NCBI GenBank assembly: GCA_025201705.1
Contig: MU616660.1
Location: forward strand, 6,276 to 62,837
DNA: 56,562 bases
Direction: 5' to 3'
Source of the DNA: Dissophora ornata
Lineage: Eukaryota; Mortierellomycota; Mortierellomycetes; Mortierellales; Mortierellaceae
Of this stretch, positions 23,773 through 34,468 are shown piece by piece. Both the position numbers and the translations under genes were made by a program. The notes under the pieces were generated by a model, which saw only the letters and a list, made by a program, of their open reading frames with translations, made no database searches and was not told the origin of the DNA. Each line of letters starts with the position of its first letter. The first letter of the stretch is position 1.

Positions 23773-24079
23773 GTCTTCTCGTTCCCGAAATTGTGGGAAT
23801 TGTCTCGAAATGAATTGGGCTGCTGGAAAGATGAAGCGATCGTGAAGCGCGACGTTCTTTTGCGTTCTGGTCTTGTTTTTTGGTTCTGTTCTGTGACCGC
23901 CACTTCTGGTGCCACCAATCTCACCGAGATATCACATACTGTACCCTACAACCCACATGCATGATGAAACCTACACAGCTCTCGCATCCATCCTTCACGT
24001 TCCAGGGATAAATTGCTGTGCTGAGTATTTATTGGTGTTATAGATAGTACAGATGAAAATAAGGACAAACATGTATTGA

Positions 24080-24181
24080 TTAAACCATGGCCATCAACAA
24101 GGAACCGGCCCCGACAAGGACAATATGTCCAAAGCCCAAGACCTGGAAGCCACCCGTCGCAGCGTTAGGCTTGTTCATCGA
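24080..24181 (-). other. In-frame GPI-like tail beyond a TGA stop
   Basis: Directly after the TGA of the YcnI gene (24182-24184) the same frame stays open for 33 codons to a TAA at 24080-24082. It encodes a small-residue region NAATGG followed by a hydrophobic stretch (HIVLVGAGSLLMAMV). This has the layout of a GPI attachment signal: small omega-site residues, spacer, then a hydrophobic end. I found no GT-AG intron that would remove the TGA and keep the frame. It may be read through, lost by mutation, or a sequence error. Confidence 0.6.
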
Positions 24182-24718
24182 TCAGGCGATATCATCACCG
24201 GTGAGAATGGTGGCATTGGAGACTGTGATCACAGGCGCGGGGTGACCTGTCATTTTTCCGTTCGCATCAGGAACTGCAGTCCAGTTTCTCCAGTCATTGT
24301 TCACGCAACACTGGCTGACACGCCAGTACAGACCCCCCTCCATCACAGGTAACATGAACTGCATTCCAAAATCCTCATACATGGAATCCAACAACAGGCC
24401 GTTGGAATAAACCACGGAGACGACTGATGCGTTGAGGGTACCGGAGGGAGTCACGATGGGGACATCGAGGGGAACCGTGTTGATGGTGGTGTTCCAGGGA
24501 ATGACGGCGCGGGGCTTGACGAAGGTGACACCCTTGGGGATCTCGATAATGAGCATGTCGGTCGTGATGCCGTCACAACCGTGGGGGACACGGAAGTTGG
24601 TTTCGAGGTACGCGCCAGAGACTCCAATCGAAGGGAAGGCGGTGACATGGGCCTCGACGGACGAGGTTGCGAAGAGAAGAGTCGAGACGACAGCAGAGGC
24701 GATCACTGTGAACTTCAT
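24182..24718 (-). CDS. Secreted YcnI-domain (DUF1775) protein
   Basis: Single open frame of 178 residues. The signal peptide MKFTVIASAVVSTLLFATSS ends near VEA, and the mature protein begins HVTAFPS. This N-terminal His after signal cleavage, followed by LETNFRVPHGCDGITTDMLI, is the pattern of the bacterial YcnI-like domain. In YcnI the processed N-terminal His helps bind copper. The remaining segment has IEIPKGVTFVKPRAV and a Cys pair, CC, in VSQCCVNNDWRNW. Extracellular copper handling is the family expectation, not shown here. The frame stops at TGA 24182-24184 but continues open with a GPI-like tail (separate entry). A TATA box lies 120 bases upstream. Confidence 0.82.
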   Translation of the reverse strand: MKFTVIASAVVSTLLFATSSVEAHVTAFPSIGVSGAYLETNFRVPHGCDGITTDMLIIEIPKGVTFVKPRAVIPWNTTINTVPLDVPIVTPSGTLNASVVSVVYSNGLLLDSMYEDFGMQFMLPVMEGGLYWRVSQCCVNNDWRNWTAVPDANGKMTGHPAPVITVSNATILTGDDIA

Positions 24719-24838
24719 TTGCAGGGAATACGCGTGAGTGAGGAGAGTGGTGGAAGTAAGTATTCTCGATGTGAGTAGAGAAGAGTAAGAAGAGAATGGA
24801 GCGAGGAGAATAGTATGAATGGCGAGCGGGCTTCCATC

Positions 24839-24844
24839 TTTATA
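24839..24844 (-). promoter_or_regulatory. TATA box of the YcnI-domain gene
   Basis: On the minus strand the sequence reads GTATAAAGATGG, a consensus TATA element about 120 bases upstream of the ATG at 24718. The intervening leader is purine/pyrimidine skewed (CTCTTCTTACTC on the minus strand), a normal fungal transcription-start context. Confidence 0.55.
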
Positions 24845-24849
24845 CTGGA

Positions 24850-25695
24850 CCCCGAAGAAATGGCTGTCTCTGAACCTGGCCAGTCAAGGAACGAGGGCGA
24901 GTCCAGGCGCGCCTCTATTCCGTGTCTCAGACGGGGCCTGATCCCGGCCCCCCGATTCGGCCATCTCTCCAACACTGGAGAACGGGGAGTTCTGTATCGT
25001 ATATTTTTCCGCGCAGAGCGACTTTATCCGGAACACATGGACATCCAGACCGCACATTGACTCAAGTCTGGCATAGGCTTGCACAAAATCGCATAGGTTC
25101 CAAGGGTATCACATTCGGAAGCTTTGCCGCTCCAAAGCAACCAGATTGTCGGTAAGCATCCGATAGCATAATCTATCGTGGCGACTTTGCGAGGGATCCT
25201 CTTGTGTCGCCCCAAGCAATTGGACTCACAAAGACGTTCCTTCTTTGTGATTCAAAAGTGTAGATAAAGCAAATGTACATATTAGGATGGTAAAATATCC
25301 TGCTGTTGTGTGAGGGAAAAGCTGCTGTGCGATGCACTGGTGAATGGATCCATCGCCACAATAAGGACTGCTTTTCCCGCAGCCTGTAAGAACCAAGCAG
25401 GACAGTCACGCGGACTATGAAATAGTTGGTGGCAAAAAACAAAAAAAGCTTGTTCCTCTGAGAATTTCCCATGCCCATGTGCTGGAGGGGTGAGTAAGGC
25501 ACGGGAAAGCAGATGGAGGTAATGGCTAATCCTACTTGAGGGCTTTTCCATCTATGGGCCACCATGTTGTTCACCGCTCTGTCTTCGGATTGCGTACCAC
25601 CTAGAGTATGTGGAAAATTGACTCAAAGTTTAGTTGGCCATTCCATCCCATTCCATATTTTTTTTTTCACTCGATTCTTCTCTGTCCATCCAACA
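24850..25695. other. Divergent intergenic region
   Basis: About 0.85 kb between the YcnI gene (minus) and the F-box-type gene (plus). The frame of the latter is open upstream to 25564, but I see no domain there. Nothing else is recognised. Confidence 0.4.
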
Positions 25696-27246
25696 ATGAA
25701 CCCAACGTGTCTCCTCGATATAGTCGAAATCCGGCTGCTGGTCGCCAAGTATCTCGTGAGGACGGACTGGACCGTGTGCGCGTTGGTCTGCAAGGACTGG
25801 AACTCGACCTTTTCGCCCTTCCTGTACGCGAAGGTTTACGTTGCACTCTGTCGAGTCTTAGTGCACGACCCCTTGTTCAATCCACCCATTGACTCCGTGA
25901 TACGCAACAAGGACTTCGTCAAGTCTTTTGAATTCGATGGAGGTCTTAGTCTGGGCTACTCTGCCATGGTCTCTGCCATGGTTTTCCCTTCCCTAACGAT
26001 CTTGAGCATGAGCTTCCCGAGTTCACGGAGAAACCCAGATGTTGCAGACATGATTCTTAGGAACCCAACACTGACCCATCTCAGTCTGGAGCGAGTCGCA
26101 GTACCTGACAGCATTGCCAACAGCAGCGTTAGGCTTTGGAGAGCAGTAGCTGAATTGCCTCATCTTGAGTCTCTCAGGGTATCGAGGCAGAGGATAGGAT
26201 CCTCCATTGACGAGGTTTACGCATTTTGGGATGCCTGTGCCCGACCAAAGACCTTGAGTCTTTCTCTGATATCGTACGAGTACCACCGTTGCCCTACAGC
26301 TCGTCGGGTTCGAGGATCCTATATGCTGACTGCTATCTCCAGTCGCGCGTTCAGCCAGACCCAAGAGCTGTCGATCCTCCAGTGTAGGTTTAGTCTCTTT
26401 CTTCAGACACTGCTGATCAAGAAATGCCAGCGGCTCAAAACGCTGAAATGGATGCCCTTAAGTGAGGTCTATGGGACGAGGACCCCTCTAAAGCTGGTGT
26501 TTTCAAGCGTACTTTCTGAGCGGCAGCAGGAACAACGGCTCGCATCGTCAACATCCAGCGAGCTGCTGCCAACAGATTTGGATTTGAGTCAAACTATGGA
26601 TCTTGAAGAGGCTTATGCGAGTGTAATCCGCGCTTGCTCTGGGATGCCTGTTGAGGAGTTGGTTGTAGCAGATCTCGAATTCGGCACAAGCTCTATTGGG
26701 GCACTTGAAGAGCATCTCCCGACTCTGCGCCATGTAGACCTTGGTGGCTGTTCCGGCGTAACCAGTCCTCTCGTGCTCCATTTTTTGAAATCCTGTCCGA
26801 GGCTGGAGAATTTTGCGGCCCATCAACTCTGTTCTGTGGATATCCTATGCGATGGGGACGATGAAGTTTGGGCATGCGAGAGGACTTTGCGTCGTTTGAG
26901 AGTGCACATTGATGTTGGTGATGTCGGTGGTGATACTGGACCGAACGAACTGATCTTGAAACGTCTAGGAAGACTACAGGCGCTAGAGCTCCTCGATGTG
27001 GTTAAGCAACCGCATCAACTCTTGAAATTCCAACTGAGTGAGGGTTTGTGGAGGCTAGGAGGGCTGAAACGACTGCGTGTGCTTTCTATCCGAGATTGCG
27101 CTTTATCTTTGGAGGATGTCGAGTGGATGGTGAAGCATTGGCCATTGCTGCAGTGTATGGATGGTCCTCCTGTGTTGGATGAGCAGGCTGAAGGTTATCT
27201 GCGACGACGTGGCATTGGTGTTGTAGCAGATGAGGTGAATACATAG
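25696..27246 (+). CDS. F-box / leucine-rich-repeat-type protein
   Basis: Single exon, 516 residues from the ATG at 25696 (context CAACAATGAACC). An in-frame ATG at 25564 would add 44 residues without domain support. The N-terminus, LLDIVEIRLLVAKYLVRTDW then TVCALVCKDWNSTFSPFLY, is a degenerate F-box of the kind common in Mortierella and Glomeromycotina. It is followed by irregular leucine-rich repeats (LTHLSLERVAVPDS, LPHLESLRVSRQRIG, LPTLRHVDLGGCSGVTS, LKRLRVLSIRDCALSLEDVE). Such proteins are thought to be substrate adaptors of SCF ubiquitin ligases, and the family is greatly expanded in these fungi. The substrate is unknown. Confidence 0.8.
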   Translation: MNPTCLLDIVEIRLLVAKYLVRTDWTVCALVCKDWNSTFSPFLYAKVYVALCRVLVHDPLFNPPIDSVIRNKDFVKSFEFDGGLSLGYSAMVSAMVFPSLTILSMSFPSSRRNPDVADMILRNPTLTHLSLERVAVPDSIANSSVRLWRAVAELPHLESLRVSRQRIGSSIDEVYAFWDACARPKTLSLSLISYEYHRCPTARRVRGSYMLTAISSRAFSQTQELSILQCRFSLFLQTLLIKKCQRLKTLKWMPLSEVYGTRTPLKLVFSSVLSERQQEQRLASSTSSELLPTDLDLSQTMDLEEAYASVIRACSGMPVEELVVADLEFGTSSIGALEEHLPTLRHVDLGGCSGVTSPLVLHFLKSCPRLENFAAHQLCSVDILCDGDDEVWACERTLRRLRVHIDVGDVGGDTGPNELILKRLGRLQALELLDVVKQPHQLLKFQLSEGLWRLGGLKRLRVLSIRDCALSLEDVEWMVKHWPLLQCMDGPPVLDEQAEGYLRRRGIGVVADEVNT

Positions 27247-27442
27247 CAGGATATACCTTTTTTTTCGTTCAAGCGCTCGGCAGTCATGTTGTATCATCAG
27301 ATGGACTATCTTTGCTGTTGAGACATACCCTAGAAGGGCCTTATTGTTTTTTATTTTCGTGTTGCCAGCCTGAAATAAACGGAATGAGTGAAATGAAAGA
27401 CGATCCGGGCTAGGATACTAAAAAGTCGCGAGGACGCAAATA
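27247..27442. other. Short flank between F-box gene and PH remnant
   Basis: 3' flank of the F-box gene. No feature is seen beyond T-rich patches. Confidence 0.35.
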
Positions 27443-27637
27443 TTGTTCAAGACCGGCTATATGAGCCGCTGGTCCTCGGTGTTGAAGAACTGGAAGGAAG
27501 GATATTTTATGTTGACACTGGCGGTTTGGCTACATGTGTTCTCGAGTGCTGACCCGATCGACGTCCCTGTGCCGGACCGATCGGTTTATCTCCCGACGGT
27601 GGTTCCGGGACCCCATTCGGGCCTCTCGCAGAGATAG
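27443..27637 (+). pseudogene. PH-domain remnant, Slm1/Slm2-like
   Basis: The short frame has the look of the first half of a fungal Slm1/2-type PH domain: KTGYMSRWSSVLKNWKEGYF, then a LHVFSSADPIDVPVPD segment, then RSVYLP and GPHS. In Slm proteins this domain binds PI(4,5)P2 at the plasma membrane downstream of TORC2. Here the frame stops right after GPHS, where the second half should begin. No start-bearing upstream exons are visible. The next 400 bases carry only patchy coding-like sequence, for example an Ala/Thr-rich frame near 27785-27900. I read it as a decayed gene fragment. A small exon of an unrecognised spliced gene is the alternative. Confidence 0.5.
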
Positions 27638-28341
27638 CAGCATATGTGTTCTCGCTGCGTGGGCATCTTTTACACCGCGACGCGCAGACCTTAATGTCAT
27701 TTTTAGCGTCCTGACATTGAATTGCTTGTTGATATGTTTAGTGTGTGTTCAACACTCTGCGACATTCATCCAGCCAACTAGGCTACTCCTACCTCAACTA
27801 CAGCAGCCGCTGTCGCGGTTGCCAGAGTCGCGGATGGTCCCCATGCAAACGGAGCAATGCATTCAACTGCCACGGCACCCACCGGCGATTGCACTGGATG
27901 AAGGATCGGCTGTCTCGTTGAACGCCGGCCACTTGGTTTCACCTCTCGAAGGAAACACAGCTGCATCGACTATGAGGATCGCGGCGCTGAATACCTCGGA
28001 TGTTCGTTGCTTCGTAGAAAGAAAGAAAGAAGGCTTCCAATATAATAATGAAAATGTTGTTTATGACGCGATAAAGAATACTATTACTATCAGCCAATTA
28101 TTCACTATAAGAACAAAATTAGAATAGAATAGTATTCTTTTGTGCGATAACGCTTTAGATCATTGTCATGATTCTTTTTTTAATTGGACTTGTATGTGTG
28201 TTTTAAATGATAGTTTAGATGATGGCTTGTGGTTGTGAATTATTACTGTACATAATTGAAGGATGGTGAGGATGGAATCTATGGTTGCTTTAAAAGAAAA
28301 TCAAAAACGCGTTGTAACAAGGAGGGGAGGGGGGAACACCA
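27638..28341. other. Intergenic, possibly decayed coding DNA
   Basis: A/T-rich toward the right end. It may include the decayed 3' part of the PH-domain gene and the 3' untranslated region of the chitin synthase. No intact gene is seen. Confidence 0.35.
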
Positions 28342-31300
28342 TTAAGGTGAGTCAAGATACATGGGTCCATTGCTTTGGTTTCTCCTCATGCCTCCGGGGC
28401 CGATAGGAGGTCCCTGTGGTCCGATGGAGGCCGGCTGAGATCCCATTGAGCCTGGTCCCGGACGGATAGGCGCTGAAGGTATCGCTCCAGGGTAGCGTGG
28501 TCCTGGGGCCTGCATAGACATGTTCATTGGTCCTCCGCTAGGAGACATGGGCATACCGTTGGGCGACATGGGTCCCTGTTGAGGGCGCCATCCTGGCGTT
28601 TGAGACATAGGAGGTCCCATGTTTGGCGGAGCGGGGCCCCAGTTGTTCATCGGATACTGCTGTTGTTGGTGAAACGAAGGGTGCCGCTGCTGCATTCCAG
28701 GTCCACCGCTACCAGGGGGGCTCATGGGACCATTCATCATCATGGGCCGTGGAGGATTGCCAGCCAAGGGAGGGTTCATAACCTGTCGGCCATTATAATC
28801 AAAGTGATATTGTTGAGGTCCCAGCTCAGGAGCGTTGATATCTGTCTTGGAATCACTCCTATCGGTGTAGAGGCTAGGGGAGCCGCCTGTCACGCCCCGT
28901 AGGTAAGGTGACCCATGGACACGCTGTCTTTCCGCACGCTCGATACGCTTTGCTTGTCGGACACGGGCCTTTTCGTAATCGTCCCAGCGCTTGAGTGGCA
29001 CCTTGGACGAATCAAACATACCGTCGGCGTTGCCGTGGGCCTCTCCCTTGGCCTCTCCGGCGACCTTGCGGGTCTCACCCCAGGAAAAGTCGTCGAAATG
29101 CCAGTATGCATACAGGGGGAGGATGAAGTTCCAGACGGGAAGCGCCAACAGATAGACAAACATCCAGGCAATATAGATTAGCTTTTGCGTAGTAAGCAGA
29201 ATCAGAATAGCGGGCATTGTCAGAACGAAGACGAGCAAGATCAAAGGTGCAGCTTGGACCAGACTGGTGATCTGGATCAGGGACAGGTTGACGATCAAGA
29301 CAACGGTCAGGATCATAGCGACAGGCAGGACGACAGTTCCAATCAGCTCCATGAGAATGACAAACTGCATCGAGAAACAGAAGGTTCCGCACAGGTTGCG
29401 GACGAGCACCAATTCGAGTAGGTTGTGGATAGTCGAGTTGATCCAGCGACGTCTTTGAGAGAGCAAGACGTTGAACTCGTCAGGCACGACTGTCTTGCAA
29501 ATAGCCTGGGGCATGAACATCATCTTACGGTTGGGGAAATTGCGGAGCATGAGCGTGGTCAAGAAACGATCTTCTCCCAGGAGCAGCAGGTTCTTTTGGT
29601 GGAGGGTTTCGACAATATTTTGCGAGTACTCCTGAACGATCTCGGGCTTGGTGATGATAGGAACCCAGTCATCACCCTTGCGGGCCTTGAGACGGTACAT
29701 ACAGAAACATCCAGGTAAACAGGTAACACCTCCAAAGACTGACTCGAATCCTTTTCCGAGATGATGCGAAATGTAATACTCAAAGACTTGAATCGCCGTG
29801 ACCCACGACTGACGCTTGTTAGCAATCTTGGTCTCGCCGCAGAGTCCCATAATCAGTGGGTCGTTGTTCATGCAGTTCATCAACAGGCGGAGTGAGCTAG
29901 GGTAGACCTTGGTATCGGCATCCACCATCAACACAATCTCAAATTTGTCCGGAGCCACCTGCATCAAATGTTGAATCTTTCTGAACAGCTCGTAGTCCAG
30001 AGGCGTCATGCGGTCGTTGTATGTCACACGCGAGAAAAAGTTCATCAGGATCAACTGGGAGTCGCGCTTTCCTCTGTTTCCAGCCTTGGGCTTCTCGTGC
30101 TCCGCCTCGTTTCCGCACTTGACAACCAACACTGTGGGGACACGACGATTTTTCCAGCGAAAATATCCTGCATACACTTTGGCGCGGTTGTGCTGCTTGG
30201 CTCCAGCGGCGACAGCGATGTACGACTGGGGCGTTGGGTCAGAATCAAAGGCAGGGTCGAGTTCGAGCAGGCTAGAGCAAATCTCGGGTGTGGAGCGGTC
30301 GTTTCCAGAACCTGTGATGATACCGTCGCAAATGATGAACAGCAGCTTCTTGTTGTCTGGATACTCTGTCGCAGCCAGGGATTCGATTGTTGTACGAAGC
30401 GAAGACTCTCCCTCAGAGTAACAGGTGACGAGCAAGATAGTGTGCAAATCCTGGATGTTGGCACCAGCAATTCCTCCTGCAGCTGAATTCGCAAGACTCT
30501 TTCCTGATCCTGGAGAGACAATCGTCGTTCCTGAGGATGCTGCTGAGGAGACGGGCTGGATCTTGCCCTTTGATGGTGGCTTCGCCAGCTTAGCGGACAA
30601 AAACCAATCAAAGATAATGGCCATTGCAAAGCGCGACATGACAATTCCCAAGACGACCGTCAGCGACACGAACATGAATAAATCCGAGGCGAAGCATCCG
30701 GGTGTGGCCTTGTCAATAAATCCAGCGCCAAACTGCTCCACCATACAGTTGGCAGCGTTCTTGAGAGCATCGCGTCTGAAGAACATCTTTGTGACATCGC
30801 GTCCTCCCTCGGGCATGGGTGTATCTCTGACCATTCGCACGACCGTATCGAGCTCGTCATCGGCGAGCGGGGTCTTGTAGAGTGCAAAGTACTTGTCGAG
30901 ATTGAGCACATTGCCGTCGATGACCATATAATTAACCAGCTCTGGCATCGCCATCTGATTCCAGTCATATCCGGCTTTCTTCCCAACTTTCTGGCGGAGG
31001 TCGAAGGTGTTCAAGAGATTGTCTGGGGTTGATGTAGTATTGGCGGGACATCCTCCGGGAGCGAGGCAGTTGTTAAATTTGGCAGCTGCAAAGTTGAGTG
31101 AAGTACAGCTGGGCGTACTCTTAATGAAGAGATTGGAGATATCCTGTCCAGGCGTGAGATCATCGAGTACGAAGCCGGTGGGATACTTTGTGCCTGCGAG
31201 CGTGAAGTCATAGATTAACCCGTTGATGCCGTATTGGCCTAGAGAATGCAGTGCGGAGGAAAGATGGAGCGCGAAACATATTGGGTCAGTTGAGGTCGTG

Positions 31301-32434
31301 TATGTGTTCAAGCATACAAATAATTTACGCCGCACGCGGACGTGCGACAAACAGACAAGACACCCCTAATCCAGCCCATTAATAAAAAAGAAGTGCTCTC
31401 ATCTTCCATCTACAGGTCCAAAAGCCACCCCGACTATCGTGTGGGTCCAAACAGTGCGCAAGCGTGCATGAAGTGAATAAGTGAGCGCCGCGGTACTACA
31501 ACAGTGCGGGCAGAAAGATCTCTACGAAAATTATATTTAGCGGGGGGGGGGAAGGAGATAAAAAACACGGGAGAGGGTCCGGTGGAGCGCTAATTTCGGA
31601 CTTTGGACCGAGCGCACACTCGCAGGGTCCCCTGTCTGAGACACCCTCCTAATGGGTCATGCTGTTACCGAGCAACTTTCTTGCATTTTGCAGTCGTCTC
31701 GCTAAGGGGTGAGCTACCTCCCTGCTGACAGTTTCATGCTGGCCATGTTGCAAAAAAAGAAAAAAAAATGTACACGCCATTGTTTTGCGTCCCCACCCAC
31801 TACCACCACCAGTGTATCCGAATGTATTCTTTTTTCTTCCGCCGTTGCACAGAGTGAAATTAAATATCTCCAAACGAGGAGCGCAAAAAAAAAAAAAAAA
31901 AATCGCCTCCGCTTTTCGCTGCCACTTCGCCTTTTGGCTAGCGTTTGGAGACATGGTTTTTGTGTGCCAGTTGCACGCATGCAGCAAATCTAGTCTGCGA
32001 GTCTCACCTTGCGACCCTCCGTCTCCGTAGCGCACAAAGGTCTCCGCGCCCTGTCTCTGCGAGGTCGGACACAGCAGGAAAGAGAATCCGACGGTCAGAA
32101 AGGCAACCATACCGCCGATCATCAGAATGATCACGCACAGTGTGACCTTTTCTCGCCACGCCTGCTGGACCTGCTTATCCGGCATACCACACATCCTCAA
32201 CATGGGCGGCAATGCCCAGCAGGTCACCAGTCTTGAGCAGATCACCCAACACGACGCTGGCTCGTTTTCCTTGCGCTTCTTGAATAATGTCTCTGGGTTC
32301 TGGAATCGATCAGGGCGGGAGAGGGTCTTGCCACGGGTCAGCGTTGCTCCACGACGGATCGTGCCGTTCGAGGCGAGCCCTCCACCCTGACCGTGCATTG
32401 ATCGTGCACCTCCACCATTGAGCCCCCCAGACAT
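28342..32434 (-). CDS. Chitin synthase, class IV/VII (Chs3-like)
   Basis: Two exons, 32008-32434 and 28342-31238, joined in phase 1 across a 769-nt intron (CAAG|GTGAGA ... CTCTAG|GCCAAT), giving 1107 residues. It polymerises UDP-GlcNAc into chitin at the plasma membrane. The N-terminus is cytosolic (RGATLTRGKTLSRPDRF), followed by two transmembrane segments (VTLCVIILMIGGMVAFLTVG; LFMFVSLTVVLGIVMSRFAM) around an extracytoplasmic domain with NTTSTP. The catalytic GT2 region shows VLMVDADTK, CLPGCFCMYR, GEDRFLTTL and the QRRRW signature in VLLSQRRRWINSTIHNL. Membrane helices follow (VILMELIGTVVLPVAMILTV; LIYIAWMFVYLLALPVWNFI). The C-terminal 150 residues are a Pro/Met/Gly/Gln-rich disordered tail. 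No myosin motor domain is present, so it is not class V. Class IV is my preferred assignment. Confidence 0.93.
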
Positions 32435-33275
32435 ACTGCTGCTGGATTATATGTGCGTAGGTTGTTGACTGGAGTGGTCGTTTGCCGTCGTTGAATGGAG
32501 GGGGTTGTGTCGGTGATGCGATGAGTTGTATTGATCGTATCAAGGCTTGTCCCTTATTTTGCGTGCGAGGAGGTAGGGAACAGAGCGAGTGAGTGTATGG
32601 AGGGTATCGATTATTAGGGTGGAAGAGGACTTGAGAGAGTGAGTGCTTCGCCAAAGTTCCGCACAGCAATTGGTGAGTGTGCCTGAAAGAGGAGGACGAG
32701 GTGACGGTGCTGTTCCTGTTGTCGCAAGGGAGGAAAGATGGGTATAGCGATGGGAAAATGGGCAACAGGCGGAGAAAGAGGGACAGGGAAGGTAGAAAAA
32801 GAGAGAGGGAAGGAGAGGGGGAAGAGAGAGAGAGGGAGGGAGAAAGAGAACAACAACAGAAAAAGAGAGAAAAGGAAGTACAGCGACAAGACCCAAAAAA
32901 CAAATAAAGGATCCCCGGCATTTATTTGATTGTTTCCACGTTTGTCTGCCAAAGCATCGGTAATATGGACTTGCTAGGCCCAATCGTGGCAAGAAACCCC
33001 ATCGACTCGACTAGACTGCCCAATGGACCCTTCCTCAGGAATTCCAATGATGCAGCGAGCATGATCAGCTCGATCGAGAATGACTGCATCGCCTCTTTTC
33101 TTTATACATATTTCTAATTGCAAACACGAGCTCGATGAGCCAGGTCGGATCAGAATACGGTCAAGTCAGGCCCCATGGAATACAGAATCCGCTGCAGGAG
33201 ACTGCATTCTCCTTTGTCATTTTAACGATCATTTTCTGCGCCATCCATTCTCGCTGCACGGTGTCCCCCTTTCTC

Positions 33276-33278
33276 CTC

Positions 33279-33324
<46 letters not shown>
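33276..33324. repeat. (CT)n microsatellite
   Basis: Near-perfect CT repeat of about 49 bases, with one interruption (CTGTCT) near its left end. Confidence 0.9.
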
Positions 33325-33326
<2 letters not shown>

Positions 33327-33732
33327 GTTCCGAGATCGATCTTGTCTTCTCTAAGCTAGTCGCGAGGGCGCCCACATGGTTTTTATCAGTGTTCTCAGAA
33401 ACCGCATCAGCATCAGAGCTCTCTGTGCGCTGGTGCTCTCGTTGGAAGGTTGGGCTTGGAGATGTATCGCTTGAAGATGGTTTACAGGTATTTATAGCGC
33501 GTTTTATGGAAAAAATGACGGGGGCACAATTGAAATGCTGCCCCTTGTTTTTTTTGTTTTTGTTTTTTGCTTTTACTGTTTATCGCACATGGATTGCAAA
33601 CGCTCTACCAGATCGCCGAAAATGCATATAAACATCGCAAGCACGCAACCATGCGGATCGACGATGGCCTCGGCTCTCTCTCTCTCACACGTTCCTGCTC
33701 TCCTGCAGACCCACATCGTGGACGACGACAAC

Positions 33733-33769
<37 letters not shown>
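33733..33769. repeat. (GAT)n microsatellite
   Basis: About 12 copies of GAT following GACGACGACAAC. In the plus frame it would encode poly-Asp, but no domain surrounds it. Confidence 0.9.
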
Positions 33770-34348
33770 GGAACTGCGTCTTTGTCAGTTTCGGTAGTCT
33801 CTGGGGCGGCGGTGGGTTCCCCTGCACCCTGACCCACTCTCTGTCTCTCTCTACTTTAAAAAGTGATTCAGCTACCATCCAGCAAACGTTTAAATATAGG
33901 TGGCTGTGGCTACTGGTGGCCATGTCTCAGGCCCTTTTTGTTCACGTGTGTAGAAGCTCCTTGTCGTGCACCACAAATGCCATCATTGCGGTACTTCAAA
34001 CCCTGCGTTGATATCGAGCAATCATATCGATGCTACATCTTCCCAAGGGAGTGGACCCTAGTCGAAAGTTTCCCTCACACTGGCCTGGGGTACACTGGAA
34101 CAAGGATTTGACTCGACAGGACAGCCGACGCCTAGTGTCCGCGAAATACACTAACGAACCTGCGTCAGTCCTGGGATGTTTCTGGATCCTTTTTCCTGCT
34201 AGGATCTTAATACGCTCTATTCTTATGTCACCGCCGAGGCCCTCTATTCACGTCAGCAAGGCGCTACCTTTGATCCATTGATACTTTTTTTTTTATTCAC
34301 ATCAAAGGGGGATTGTTCAACTATGGTGAACGACCAATAGCAGGCCGC

Positions 34349-34351
<3 letters not shown>

Positions 34352-34385
<34 letters not shown>
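34352..34385. repeat. Poly(T) tract, 34 bases
   Basis: On the minus strand this is a poly(A) run 84 bases beyond the stop codon of the single-exon repeat-protein gene at 34469-35335. Confidence 0.85.
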
Positions 34386-34387
<2 letters not shown>

Positions 34388-34468
34388 TCGCCTCCCTTTT
34401 CGGCTTTGCTATTTTTTTCAATCTCATTCTAGCCCATGAGGCCATTGAGCCATTGAGCTCTTTTCTTT

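Larger units (their letters stand above)
32435..34468. other. Long upstream region of the chitin synthase gene
   Basis: About 2 kb between two minus-strand genes. It contains a G/A-rich leader strand near 32740-32880, two microsatellites and a T34 run (listed separately). No gene is supported. Confidence 0.45.

Noticed and set aside
27534..28127. 197-codon plus-strand frame
   Set aside because: Different frame from the PH fragment, no domain, low-complexity end; probably chance across decayed DNA.
31649..32008. Open extension of chitin synthase exon 1
   Set aside because: Runs into intron sequence with poly-F/poly-K translation from A/T runs. The in-phase splice to 31238 restores family sequence.
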